From Acidobacteriota bacterium (GTDB lineage Bacteria; Acidobacteriota; Vicinamibacteria; Marinacidobacterales; Marinacidobacteraceae), in assembly GCA_022826195.1 (NCBI GenBank), contig JAJDVI010000091.1, forward strand, positions 62,001 to 126,000: a stretch of DNA of 64,000 nt, read 5' to 3'. A model generated the notes under the pieces. The model searched no databases and was not told where the DNA came from. It was given only the letters and a program-made list of their open reading frames with translations. How positions within the stretch are numbered: position 1 is the first letter of the stretch; the number at the start of each line of letters is the position of its first letter. A program made the translations under genes and the position numbers. This document shows positions 1 to 11,363 of this stretch, one piece after another.

Positions 1-2186
<2,186 letters not shown>

Positions 2187-2190
<4 letters not shown>

Positions 2191-3737
2191 ACGTCCAGCG
2201 GCGAGACGGCGTCGCGGCCGCGAGTTCCGCGCGCTCGGGCGCCGCCCTGCTCTTCCTGCCGCTCCTCGTAGCCTGCACGGGTGACCGGGCCCCCGGGGAG
2301 GACCCGCCACGCCGGCCCAACATCCTCTTCATCGCGGTCGACGACCTGAACGACTGGATCGAGCCGCTCGGCGGCCATCCCCAGGCCCGGACGCCCAACC
2401 TCGCGCGCCTGGCCGGCGAGGGCGTGCTCTTCACCCGCGCCTACACCCCCTCCCCCTCCTGCAACCCGTCGCGGACCGCGCTCCTGACCGGACAACACAC
2501 CACCACCTCGGGGATGTACTCCAACTACCAGTGGTGGCGGCAGGTGCTGCCCGAGGCGGTGACGCTTCCGCGCTACTTCGCCGATCGCGGGTACTGGGCG
2601 GGGGGCGCCGGGAAGATCTTCCACAACAACCAGCCCGACCCCGGTTCCTGGGACGACTACTTCCCGTCGCTCGAGGAGCACATGCCCACGTCTCCGCGGC
2701 CGGAGGGAGAAGGGACCGTGAACATGCCGGCCTTCCCCGACATGTACGGCGCTTTCGACTGGGCGCCGCTCGACGTACCGGACGAGGAGATGGGCGACCA
2801 CCAGTCGGTGGCCTGGGCCATCGAAGCGCTGGAGCGGGAGCACGAGAAACCGTTCTTCCTGGCGGTCGGCATTTACCGTCCCCACCTGCCCTGGTACGTG
2901 CCCCGCAAGTACTTCGAGATGTTTCCGCTCGATGAGGTCCAGCTCCCGCTGCTGCGCGACGACGATCTCGCGGACGTCCCCGAGCGCGCGGTCGAGATCG
3001 CGCACCGCGGCGGCAACTACCACGAACACGTGGTTGCCGCGGATCAGTGGCGGGAGGGCGTCCAGGGGTATCTCGCCTCGATCGCCTACGCCGACGCGAT
3101 GGTCGGCCTGCTTCTCGACGCGCTCGACGCCAGCCCGCACGCGAAGAACACCGTCGTCGTTCTCTGGTCCGACCACGGGTGGCAGCTCGGCGAGAAGGAA
3201 CACTGGAGGAAGTTCGCGCTCTGGGACAACCTCACCCGCGTGGTCCTGATGTTCCGGGTGCCGGAAGGGACGGCCGCCCTTCCCGGAGGCACCCCCGCCG
3301 GGGTCCGCTCCGGCAGGACGGTCTCGCTCCTCGACCTCTATCCCACGCTGGTGGAACTCGGCGGGCTACCGGGGAAGGAGGGCCTCGACGGCCGGAGCCT
3401 GGCGCCGCTGCTCCGGGACCCGGACGCCGCCTGGGATCGTCCCGTCATCAGCACCTACCAGTTCGGCGAGTACGCGATCCGCGACGAGCGCTTCCATTAC
3501 ATCCGCTACATCGACGGGAGCGAGGAGCTATACGACCTGGAAGCGGACCCGGACGAGTGGAACAACCTCGCCGGGGATCCCCGATACCGGGACGAGACGA
3601 CCCGCCTGGGCGCTCTGCTTCCGGCCGAGCCAGCCCCCTTCGTGGAAACCGACTATCCCCTCATGCCCCACCACATCCCGCCGCTGCGCGGACTCGACGA
3701 CTACCTGGAGCGTAGGGCAGCCGGGGCGCGAAGGTAG
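2187..3737 (+). CDS. sulfatase lipoprotein (iduronate-2-sulfatase-like)
   Basis: A 516-residue alkaline-phosphatase-superfamily sulfatase. I chose the GTG at 2187 because it overlaps the preceding stop and opens a lipoprotein signal: hydrophobic stretch, then lipobox LVAC with Cys30. Metal-binding Asp52/Asp53 sit in the VDDLND segment. The CNPSR motif at Cys92 is the formylglycine site of C-type sulfatases (family knowledge), so an FGE maturase is expected elsewhere. A C-terminal [14 protein letters not shown] segment is typical of the iduronate-2-sulfatase group. It would hydrolyse sulfate esters of sulfated glycans in the periplasm or at the outer membrane. There is no link to the sulfur-handling genes immediately downstream beyond proximity. 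Confidence 0.93.
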
Positions 3738-3738
3738 A

Positions 3739-3777
3739 AGCGTCCCCGGTTGGTGGGCCGCCGTGGAACCGGACGCT
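3739..3777 (+). terminator. candidate hairpin after the sulfatase gene
   Basis: Imperfect inverted repeat starting two bases after the stop codon: AGCGTCC-CC-GGTT on the left pairs with AACCGGACGCT on the right, with a two-C bulge. No clear U-run follows, so intrinsic termination is uncertain. It marks the boundary between the sulfatase and the putative island. Confidence 0.35.
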
Positions 3778-3805
3778 GCCGCTGCCGACGTAGTCTCAAG
3801 CGCAA

Positions 3806-5287
3806 ATGATTGACCGAGGCCGGACGGCCCTGAGTCGAAGAGAGCTCTCACGCCCGGTCCGACTGGCGGTTTCCGACGGCCTCCTTGCCGGAGGACGGAC
3901 CTTCCTCGACTACCGCTGCGGCCGCGGAGGAGACGTGCGGCAACTGCTTCGGCTTGGGTTCGACGCGACTGGTTGGGATCCGGCACACCCTTCTGGCGAA
4001 AAGCGCGAGGCGGCCGTGGTCAATCTCGGCTACGTGGTGAATGTCATCGAGGATCCGGCGGAGCGGCTAGCGACGGTCCAGGACGCGTGGCGGCTGACCA
4101 GGGAGGTTCTAGTCGTGGCCGCCCGGCTGGACACCGACCACCGGGAACTGTCTGGCACTCCCCTCGGGGATGGGGTCCTTACCCGGATCGGCACCTTTCA
4201 GAAGTACTTCACGCAGGACGAGCTGGTCCGCTGGCTCAGGGACTCCATCGACGAACAGCCGGTGGCAGTCGCCCCCGGAGTGTTTTACCTCTTCAGGGAC
4301 ACGGCCCGCCGAGAGGCGTTCGCGGCCTCGAGTTTCCGGAGCCGGGTCGCCCCGTTCTCGCTGTCGAAGTCCATCGCGCTTTACCGGGAGAACAAGGTGG
4401 CCCTCACGGCGCTCGCCGACTTCTTCGACGAGCACGGGAGACTGCCGGCGACAGGAGAGCTCGCGGCAGCGGAAACGCTGGAGGAGGCGTTCGGTTCGGT
4501 GCGGCGAGCGTTCACGTTCCTCCGGACGGCAACTGGCCCCGAGCGGTGGGGTCTCGTCCGCAGAATCCGATCCGCCGACTTGTTGGTCTATCTGGCGCTG
4601 GCCCGTTTGCGGGGCCGTCCGCCGCTGTCGGTCTTGCCGGCAGCGCTCAAGCGCGATATCCGTTCGGTGTTCCCAAGCTATCGGTTCGCCTGTGCGGCGG
4701 CGGACACCCTCCTGTTCCGAGCCGGCAACGCCCAGGCCGTTGAGGCCGCATGCCAGGAGTCCCGGGTGGGGAAGCTGACCCCCAGCGCGCTCTACGTCCA
4801 CGAGTCCGCCCTCGCCAGCCTGCCGCCGGTGCTGCGCGTGTACGAAGGGTGCGCCCGGACGCATGTTGGCTCTGTGGAGGGGGCGAACGTGATCAAGCTC
4901 TACCGGCAGCGGTCCCAAGTCTCATATCTGGCGTATCCCGACTTCGACACGGACCCGCACCCGGTGCTCTCCCGGTCGACGACAACCCGCCTGGGGTCGC
5001 TGGAGATTCACGTGCGGCGCTACGAGCGGTCGACGAATCCACCCATCCTGCACCGGAAGGAACTCTTCGTCCATCCGTCCTATGTTCATCACCGGAAGTT
5101 CGCTCGCCTGACCTGCCAAGAGGAGGAACACGGTCTATACGAGGGCTCTGCGTCCATCGGACACGCAGAGCAATGGCGCGCCGCCTTGGCTGAACGAAGA
5201 CTCGGCTACCTCGGCCACGACCTTGTACCGATCGACTCCATTCGCGCCTCAGACACTGATCCCGTCTCCACGACGACGTGTGGCTAG
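3806..5287 (+). CDS. DNA phosphorothioation-associated putative methyltransferase
   Basis: A 493-residue protein resembling the family annotated as DNA phosphorothioation-associated putative methyltransferase (TIGR04096 by memory). A Rossmann SAM-binding-like motif appears near the N-terminus (LDYRCGRGGDV, residues 34-44), followed by GWDP and an acidic loop. The C-terminal half is family-specific and lacks an obvious DNA-methyltransferase catalytic motif such as NPPY. Known members sit beside dnd genes; substrate and activity are unproven. Here it leads an eight-gene plus-strand block but is separated from dndA by ~520 bases that hold their own promoter-like signal, so it may be a separate transcription unit. 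Composition is visibly less G+C-rich than the flanking genes. Confidence 0.75.
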   Translation: MIDRGRTALSRRELSRPVRLAVSDGLLAGGRTFLDYRCGRGGDVRQLLRLGFDATGWDPAHPSGEKREAAVVNLGYVVNVIEDPAERLATVQDAWRLTREVLVVAARLDTDHRELSGTPLGDGVLTRIGTFQKYFTQDELVRWLRDSIDEQPVAVAPGVFYLFRDTARREAFAASSFRSRVAPFSLSKSIALYRENKVALTALADFFDEHGRLPATGELAAAETLEEAFGSVRRAFTFLRTATGPERWGLVRRIRSADLLVYLALARLRGRPPLSVLPAALKRDIRSVFPSYRFACAAADTLLFRAGNAQAVEAACQESRVGKLTPSALYVHESALASLPPVLRVYEGCARTHVGSVEGANVIKLYRQRSQVSYLAYPDFDTDPHPVLSRSTTTRLGSLEIHVRRYERSTNPPILHRKELFVHPSYVHHRKFARLTCQEEEHGLYEGSASIGHAEQWRAALAERRLGYLGHDLVPIDSIRASDTDPVSTTTCG

Positions 5288-5366
5288 GCCGTGGCTCCGG
5301 ATTCCGACTCGAAGCCACGAGACGATGTCTCGCCCGTCCGGCACATCAATCTTCACGGATCACGAC

Positions 5367-5399
5367 GGCCAAGAAGCGGGCTCCTGAACGCTCTTGGCC
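5367..5399 (+). terminator. candidate hairpin downstream of the methyltransferase-like gene
   Basis: GGCCAAGA-(A)-GCG pairs with CGCTCTTGGCC across a ten-base loop, giving an 11-bp stem with one bulge, about 80 bases after the stop. No U-tract follows. It could be a rho-dependent or attenuating structure. Confidence 0.35.
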
Positions 5400-5426
5400 C
5401 GCCCTCACCCGAATCGCTCCGACGCG

Positions 5427-5456
5427 TTGACCGGTCGCCTCCCGCCCGGCTAGACT
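5427..5456 (+). promoter_or_regulatory. candidate sigma70-type promoter for the dndA-dndC operon
   Basis: TTGACC (5427-5432), an 18-base spacer and TAGACT (5451-5456) lie in the 520-base gap between the methyltransferase-like gene and dndA. This would leave a leader of about 340 bases. Apart from this and the hairpin at 5367-5399, nothing else was recognised in 5288-5807. The in-frame ATG at 5661 gives an N-terminal extension that does not look like DndA. Confidence 0.4.
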
Positions 5457-5807
5457 CGCCCACATCGGGAAGCACAGGGTGAAGAGCAGCGCTCTAGCCG
5501 TGACACTGGCTTCAGCGGAGCTTTCGTCCTCCTCACCGAAGCTTCCGGCACAACGGATCCGGGGCACAAAATGCGGTTATTCCGTTCGGCACGTCACGCC
5601 GGGCGGCCCATGAGTCGTTCCACCGAGGAGCCCGTGAAATGTTGGTCCTGATGTGCCGCCATGCCCGAGAAAGCGGCCACCCATGCACCCGGTCTGACCG
5701 GGAGTCGCCATGCATGGGGGCCGCCCAGGCTCGCGGACCATCACGTCGCTGCGCTGGTGCCATCCGGCCTGATCGAGGGCGGCTCTCGTCCTGATCGGGA
5801 AGATCTA

Positions 5808-7016
5808 ATGCAAGAACCCCCATCTGCATCGCGGAGAGGCACTCCAGCAGTAGCAGGCGTCCCCAAGGGCGCGTACCTCGACTACGCCGCCACGACACCG
5901 GTCGACCCGAGTGTGGCCAAAACCATGAGCCGCTTTCTGACGCGGGGTGGAGTCTTCGGAAACCCCTCCTCCATCACCCACCGGTTCGGGAACGCCGCTC
6001 GGGAAGCCGTCGATCGGGCTCGGGGCCAAGTCGCTGCACTGATCGGCGCAACGCCGGGGGAGATTGTTTGGACCTCCGGCGCGACGGAGTCCATCAATCT
6101 GGCAATCAAGGGAATAATGCTGTCCTCCTCTGTGCCCGGACGGCACCTTGTAGTTACCGCTGTCGAGCACAAAGCCACGCTCGATGCGGCCGGCTGGCTT
6201 GGTTCCTCCGGCTTTGATGTCTCGATCGTGGCCCCGGACCCGGGGGGCCGGATCACTGCGAAACGGATCCAGCGGGCGATCCGGGAAGACACGGCCCTTG
6301 TCTCGCTCATGCATGTAAACAATGAGCTGGGCACGGTGACGGATGTCGGTTCCATCGCCCGCGTCCTTCAGGACGCCGGCGTTTTGTTCCATGTGGATGC
6401 CGCACAGAGCGCGGCTCGGCTTGCCCTGGACGTGTCACGCCTCGGGGTGGATCTCCTCTCGGTCAGCGCTCACAAAATGTATGGTCCCAAGGGGATCGGC
6501 GCCCTCTTCGTCCGGCGGGGCCTCCAAGCGGCTCTCGTGCCGCAGGTTCATGGAGGGGGGCAAGAGGCAGGCCTACGTCCCGGCACACTTCCGACCCACC
6601 AAATCGCCGGGATGGGCGAAGCGGCAAGTCTCGTCGCTCAGCACCGTGAGGAGGACAGAGCCCGCATCGCAGAATTGGACGACTGTCTTCTCCGTCATCT
6701 CACCCGGATTCCGGGCAGCGTAGTCAACGGCTCCAGACGCGACCGGATCCCGGGAATCCTCAACGTAGCCTTCGCTGGCGTCACGGCGGAGTCCCTGATG
6801 GTTGCGCTTGGGGACGTCGCCATCTCGAATGGTTCCGCTTGCACTACGGCGACCCTCGAACCGTCTCACGTGCTGCTCGCATTGGGGATGAGTCGAGCAA
6901 GAGCGTTCGCGTCGCTACGCTTCAGCATTGGGCGATTCACGACGAGGGCGGAAATCGATCTCGCAGGCGCCCGCGTCCGGGAAGCGGTGTCTTCGCTCAG
7001 GAGCCTCGCGGCATGA
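5808..7016 (+). CDS. dndA: cysteine desulfurase DndA-like
   Basis: PLP-dependent cysteine desulfurase of the NifS/IscS group, 402 residues from the ATG at 5808; that ATG is preceded by a GGGAAG ribosome-binding-like sequence. An upstream in-frame ATG at 5661 would add 49 atypical residues. The N-terminal YLDYAATTPVDP motif, the PLP lysine Lys223 in SAHKMYGPKG and the persulfide-forming Cys345 in GSACTTA are all visible. The PSHVLLALG segment after the Cys is as in DndA/IscS. It would mobilise sulfur from L-cysteine as a persulfide, here most likely for the DndC-like protein encoded next, whose start overlaps its stop (ATGA). A housekeeping IscS is possible but the neighbours favour a dedicated role. 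Confidence 0.9.
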   Translation: MQEPPSASRRGTPAVAGVPKGAYLDYAATTPVDPSVAKTMSRFLTRGGVFGNPSSITHRFGNAAREAVDRARGQVAALIGATPGEIVWTSGATESINLAIKGIMLSSSVPGRHLVVTAVEHKATLDAAGWLGSSGFDVSIVAPDPGGRITAKRIQRAIREDTALVSLMHVNNELGTVTDVGSIARVLQDAGVLFHVDAAQSAARLALDVSRLGVDLLSVSAHKMYGPKGIGALFVRRGLQAALVPQVHGGGQEAGLRPGTLPTHQIAGMGEAASLVAQHREEDRARIAELDDCLLRHLTRIPGSVVNGSRRDRIPGILNVAFAGVTAESLMVALGDVAISNGSACTTATLEPSHVLLALGMSRARAFASLRFSIGRFTTRAEIDLAGARVREAVSSLRSLAA

Positions 7017-8182
7017 GATCGGTGGTTCCGCCTCCCATTCCGAACGGTCTGGTGACACTTCCGCAGCGGCTGATCGGCATCCGGGAGGTGCTACGGAGGG
7101 AATACAGCCGGGAGCACAACCATCCGTGGCTCGTCGCTTACTCCGGCGGGAAGGACTCGACGCTTCTGCTCCAGCTTGTTTGGGAGATGCTCGCCAAGCT
7201 TCCGCCAAGCAACCGGCGTCGCGAGGTCATTGTGGTCGGCAATGACACGCTCGTGGAGTCACCTCTCGTGATCGAACACCTTCGGGAATCGCTCCAGGTC
7301 ATCCACGCCGCCGCTCTCGACAACGATCTGCCTTTCGAGGTGCGCATCACCACCCCGGCCATTGACCAGACGTTCTGGGTGAGCGTCATCGGACGCGGGT
7401 ACATACCGCCGACCCGGAACTTCCGATGGTGCACCGATCGGATGAAAATCCTTCCCACGACCCGGCTCCTACGGAACATCGTCCGGCACAGCGGCGGTGC
7501 CGTGCTGCTCATTGGGACCAGGCGGGCGGAGTCGCAGCACCGGCGGCGGGGCATGGACAAGCGGAACGTGTCGGCAGCTTCCGTGAACCAGCACGACTCG
7601 GTGCCTGAATGCAAGATGTTCGCGCCTCTCGCCGATCTCGCCGACAACGACGTGTGGATGGTCCTCATGCAGCGGGATCCACCCTGGGGCGGCACCCACC
7701 GGCGTCTCATTACCCTGTATCGGAATGCCGGTGGCGGAGAGTGTCCGCTAGTGATGTCTCAGGAAGATGCCCCTTCTTGTGGCAGTTCATCGCCCCGGTT
7801 TGGCTGCTGGACCTGCACGGTCGTAAAGAAGGACCGGAGCCTGCAGGGACTGATTGACTCCGGTCGCCACGACACCGGGAGAATGGAGGCCTTGTCCGAC
7901 TTCCGGGAGTGGCTGCTGGAACTGAGGGAAGACAATGCCAACCGGCTGTCGGTGCGCCGGGACGGCAACCCGCGCAACCGTCCCGACGGTTCCCGCGTCT
8001 TCGGTCCGTTTCGGTTGGATGTCCGCCGCCAGATCCTTGACCGGCTCCAGGCGATGGAGCGTGCTTTGGGGGAACCGCTCATCACGCCCGCCGAAATCGA
8101 GTGTATTGAGGATGTCTGGTGGCGCGACGAGATCCACGAGTCGGGCCGTGCCGCTCTGCGGGAAGCGGTGGCCGTCGGATGA
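7013..8182 (+). CDS. dndC: DndC-like PAPS-reductase-family sulfurtransferase
   Basis: A 389-residue adenine-nucleotide alpha-hydrolase/PAPS-reductase-like protein starting at the ATG that overlaps the dndA stop by 4 bases. The PP-loop SGGKDS spans residues 44-49. Cysteines 244, 256, 265 and 268 (the last two in GCWTC) match the iron-sulfur cysteine pattern of DndC. In known systems DndC activates the DNA backbone or carries sulfur before phosphorothioate formation together with DndD and DndE; no DndD or DndE gene is visible here. It is somewhat shorter than commonly described DndC proteins. Its stop overlaps the next start by 4 bases, so dndA, dndC and the DUF262 gene appear translationally coupled. 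Confidence 0.88.
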   Translation: MRSVVPPPIPNGLVTLPQRLIGIREVLRREYSREHNHPWLVAYSGGKDSTLLLQLVWEMLAKLPPSNRRREVIVVGNDTLVESPLVIEHLRESLQVIHAAALDNDLPFEVRITTPAIDQTFWVSVIGRGYIPPTRNFRWCTDRMKILPTTRLLRNIVRHSGGAVLLIGTRRAESQHRRRGMDKRNVSAASVNQHDSVPECKMFAPLADLADNDVWMVLMQRDPPWGGTHRRLITLYRNAGGGECPLVMSQEDAPSCGSSSPRFGCWTCTVVKKDRSLQGLIDSGRHDTGRMEALSDFREWLLELREDNANRLSVRRDGNPRNRPDGSRVFGPFRLDVRRQILDRLQAMERALGEPLITPAEIECIEDVWWRDEIHESGRAALREAVAVG

Positions 8183-9942
8183 CGCAGATCCGGTCCAAGG
8201 TCCGGCTCGTCTCCAAACTCTTCCTACAGGGACGCTTCGCTGTGCCTTGGCACCAGCGGTACTACGACTGGACGGAGGAACTAGTCGAAGAATTACTCGT
8301 GGATCTGAAGGAAGCTGTGAACGAGGATCGCGCCTCCTACTTCTTGGGGTCGATCATGTTGATCGCGCGCGGAGAGAACGAGTGGGAGATCAACGACGGA
8401 CAGCAGCGCCTGATCACGCTCTCGCTGATCTTCGCTGCTCTAGGTCGGCGGTTCGGAGTCTGGGGCAAACCGGAGGCACCGCGTGAAATTCAGTGTTTGC
8501 GGCATTTGTTCGCAGTGGAACAGCACGACCTGCCTGACCCGGCCGATACGACGCGGAATGAACCGCGGATCAGGCCGCCTCGGAAGGATCGACTCCAGTT
8601 CATGCAGATCATCCGGGGCAACGATATCGGGACCAACGGCAAGATGACGGCAGCTTGGAACCGCATTGACCTCTTCGTCAACGCGATGAATCGGCCCGAC
8701 GTTGTGCAGTTCTTTGAGTTTCTGACTCGCAAGGTCGAGATCGCCGTCCTTGATGTGCCTCCGGGCGAGGACGCCAACGCGGTGTTCGAGGCCCTGAACG
8801 GACGAGGAAAGCAGCTCGATGACCTAGACCTGATACGGAACCACCTGTATTCGTATTTCTCGGCGTCAGATGACCACGTCCGTCGGGGCACGATTCACGA
8901 TGCCCTCGAACGCGCCGTGATCCGTAATCGAACGAGCCAACGGGCGCAGGAGTACTTCCGATGCTTCCTTCAACGGCGCTATGGCTATCTTCAGAAGGCA
9001 CGTTTCTATCGAGAAACACGTACACGAGTCCGCGCCGAGGCGTCCGGCCCAAACGGTGTGGCGCGTGTGTACGAACTCATCAACGCCTTGGCTGACCCAG
9101 CTGGGATCGAGCTGTTCCGCACGATGACAGCGACCAATCCTAGCCCTGACCTCGTGTCCGGCTTCCAAAGGGCATCCGGCACATCAGGCCGCAAACGCTC
9201 CTTGCCGGATTTTCTATCCGAGCTGCGGACGTACCGCGTGGTCTACCCTCTACTGTTTGCTTTGCTGTACCGATATGTCACGGCGGGCGACGCTGCGAAG
9301 AGAGCCATCGCCCGCGCAGCACATTCTGCGATCCGCGACATGGCATCTTTCGTAATGCGTGTCGCGTTCTCGACTGCCAAATTCGAACCATCCCGCTATG
9401 AGGCAGCATTCGCCAATCACGCTCGCGAGGTTGCAGACGCCAAGAGCATCGAGAGCATGCGCCTCCGTTCCCTGCTGATGGATTGCGATGAGGATGGAGT
9501 CATGAACAACGTCCGGTTCCTAGCCAGGATGCAAGGCGTCCAGATGAAGGATGAGCGTCGCGCCAAGCGCTACTTGTTCGCCATTAACGCGAACGAACAG
9601 GCGGATGCCAGCGCGCTGAGCTTGCAGGGCTGTACCCTCGAACACGTGTTGCCCAAGTCGAAAGAGCACTGGGCCGATTGGACCGGCTTTCGGGATATCG
9701 GAGTAGACCTGACGGACTGGACCCTCCGACCGGGCAACCTGACGTTGATGGGAAGGGGTGACAATCACCCCGGCAAGCGGTTTAACTCCAGTTTCGATGC
9801 CAAACGCGCCGCGTTCCGTGAGAGTTCGTTCTCAATCACGCGGCGTCTCGCAGAATTGGAGGAGTGGACACCTCAGATGATTCAGGATCGGTCGACGGAA
9901 CTCGCCAAGGCAGCCGCGAGGATCTGGTGTTTCTCGAACTAG
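8179..9942 (+). CDS. DUF262/DUF1524 protein, candidate modification-linked nuclease
   Basis: A 587-residue protein. The N-terminal DUF262 domain shows QRYYDW near residue 26 and the signature DGQQR at 73-77, part of the ParB/GmrS-like nucleotide-hydrolysing fold. The C-terminal DUF1524 HNH-like domain shows LEHVLPKS (Glu488, His489), Asn520 in NLTLMG and a downstream NSSF motif. The same two-domain architecture is used by GmrSD-type type IV restriction enzymes and by SspE, a phosphorothioate-sensing effector (family knowledge). Its coupling to dndC suggests it senses or enforces the modification, or supplies the nick that DndE/SspB normally provides; both are inference. The start is the ATG overlapping the dndC stop. 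Confidence 0.82.
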   Translation: MTQIRSKVRLVSKLFLQGRFAVPWHQRYYDWTEELVEELLVDLKEAVNEDRASYFLGSIMLIARGENEWEINDGQQRLITLSLIFAALGRRFGVWGKPEAPREIQCLRHLFAVEQHDLPDPADTTRNEPRIRPPRKDRLQFMQIIRGNDIGTNGKMTAAWNRIDLFVNAMNRPDVVQFFEFLTRKVEIAVLDVPPGEDANAVFEALNGRGKQLDDLDLIRNHLYSYFSASDDHVRRGTIHDALERAVIRNRTSQRAQEYFRCFLQRRYGYLQKARFYRETRTRVRAEASGPNGVARVYELINALADPAGIELFRTMTATNPSPDLVSGFQRASGTSGRKRSLPDFLSELRTYRVVYPLLFALLYRYVTAGDAAKRAIARAAHSAIRDMASFVMRVAFSTAKFEPSRYEAAFANHAREVADAKSIESMRLRSLLMDCDEDGVMNNVRFLARMQGVQMKDERRAKRYLFAINANEQADASALSLQGCTLEHVLPKSKEHWADWTGFRDIGVDLTDWTLRPGNLTLMGRGDNHPGKRFNSSFDAKRAAFRESSFSITRRLAELEEWTPQMIQDRSTELAKAAARIWCFSN

Positions 9943-9961
9943 ACGAACCCTTCCGCTCCAA

Positions 9962-11335
9962 GTGAGGCCGATGGACGCGCGCCGATTGGCCGGTTCGCGG
10001 CCTGCACTGCCTGCCCCACTCCACAAGTTTCAACGGGAGGGTATCTCCTTCCTCCTCGAGTCCGAAGGCGCCCTGCTGGCGGACGAGATGGGCCTGGGGA
10101 AGACAGTGCAGACATCCGTCGCCCTTGATCTGCTCTTGGCGAGGGAGCGAGCAATCGAGCGAGCTCTGATCGTCGCGCCGGCTTCCCTTGTTCCCAATTG
10201 GATGGAAGAACTGGCCCGTTGGGCACCATCGCTGACGGTGAGGCGCGCCGACGGGGGGGCTACGAATCGACAGGCCCTCTACATGCTCCCGGTCCCAGTA
10301 CTGGTGTGTTCTTACGAGCAGCTGCGTGCTGATGCCCTGGAGCGTATTCCGTCGGGGACCTTCGACATCGTCGTGTTAGACGAGGCACAGCGCATCAAGA
10401 ACCCAGACTCCACAACGGCGCTCGCGTGCCGCATCCTCTCTCGAAAGCGGTCATGGGCGCTTTCCGCGACGCCGTTCGAAAACAGTGACCGGGATGTCGC
10501 GTCGATCCTTGCCTTCGTTGCCCCCAAGCTGGACGTCGAGTCGTCAAGGTCCCATCTCGCGGAGGCCCTGAAAGCAGTGATGCTTCGCCGCCGGAAGGCC
10601 GAAGTCAGACATGAGCTACCGCCGGTAATCACCCAGGACCTCAAGCTAGAGCTGTCCGTCCCGCAGCACCGGGCCTACATCGCGCTGTGGGCGGAGCAGG
10701 AGGAAGCGGCTCGCAACGCCGCTGCGACAGGAGAGGCGGCAGTGCTCCTCGGCCTGATCACGCGCCTGAAGCTGGTGTGCAACTTCGATCCCGAAACCGG
10801 AGGTTCGTCGAAGCTTGAGGCTCTCCGGGACGTGATCGACAGTGCCGGGCCGGATGCCAGAGTCCTGGTTTTCTCCCAGTTCGTGAGGACCCTGAAGAGG
10901 ATCGCCAAGGGCATTGGCGTGGACCACGACTTCCTCGTTGGGTCGATGCGATCAGCGGCACGGCACGGGGCCATCGCGCGCTTCCAGACCGGTCGAACCC
11001 CACGAGTCCTGTTGGCGTCGCTTCGCGCAGCCGGGGTGGGGCTCAACCTCGGTGCGGCATCCCATGTGGTGCTCTTCGACCGGTGGTGGAACCCTGCCGT
11101 GGAGTCCCAAGCCGTATACCATGCCCACCGCTTCGACCGGGCGGCCCCCCTTCATCTGGTGCGATTCTTGGTGGTGGATTCGGTCGAGGAGCGCATCGCC
11201 GCCATCCTCGACGAGAAGGAGGCTCTCCGAGATAGACTTCTGGAGTCTGCCGACGGTTCGAGACGGCGTCCGACGGCGCGTGAGCTAGCGAGAATTCTGG
11301 GCCTCCCGGTTACGGAACCGGGGTTGGATTCCTGA
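9962..11335 (+). CDS. compact SNF2-family helicase/translocase
   Basis: SNF2-type superfamily 2 ATPase, 457 residues from a GTG at 9962 (an ATG nine bases downstream is equally possible). Motif I is LADEMGLGKT, motif II is VVLDEAQRIKN, motif III is SATPFEN. The second RecA lobe has VLVFSQF, GVGLNLGAASHVV and a divergent motif VI reading HAHRFDR rather than HRIGQ. It is near the minimal size for the family, with no added DNA-binding domain. In this context it may provide the ATP-driven DNA engine that DndD or SspC supplies elsewhere, or act in restriction as helicases in other defence systems do; that is inference. It follows the DUF262 gene by only 19 bases. Confidence 0.9.
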   Translation: MRPMDARRLAGSRPALPAPLHKFQREGISFLLESEGALLADEMGLGKTVQTSVALDLLLARERAIERALIVAPASLVPNWMEELARWAPSLTVRRADGGATNRQALYMLPVPVLVCSYEQLRADALERIPSGTFDIVVLDEAQRIKNPDSTTALACRILSRKRSWALSATPFENSDRDVASILAFVAPKLDVESSRSHLAEALKAVMLRRRKAEVRHELPPVITQDLKLELSVPQHRAYIALWAEQEEAARNAAATGEAAVLLGLITRLKLVCNFDPETGGSSKLEALRDVIDSAGPDARVLVFSQFVRTLKRIAKGIGVDHDFLVGSMRSAARHGAIARFQTGRTPRVLLASLRAAGVGLNLGAASHVVLFDRWWNPAVESQAVYHAHRFDRAAPLHLVRFLVVDSVEERIAAILDEKEALRDRLLESADGSRRRPTARELARILGLPVTEPGLDS

Positions 11336-11363
11336 CTGAGAACCCAAGAGGAGGTACGGAGTC

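Noticed and set aside
5661..5807. N-terminal extension of DndA from the ATG at 5661
   Set aside because: The added 49 residues do not match the family, and the ATG at 5808 has a good ribosome-binding sequence before it.
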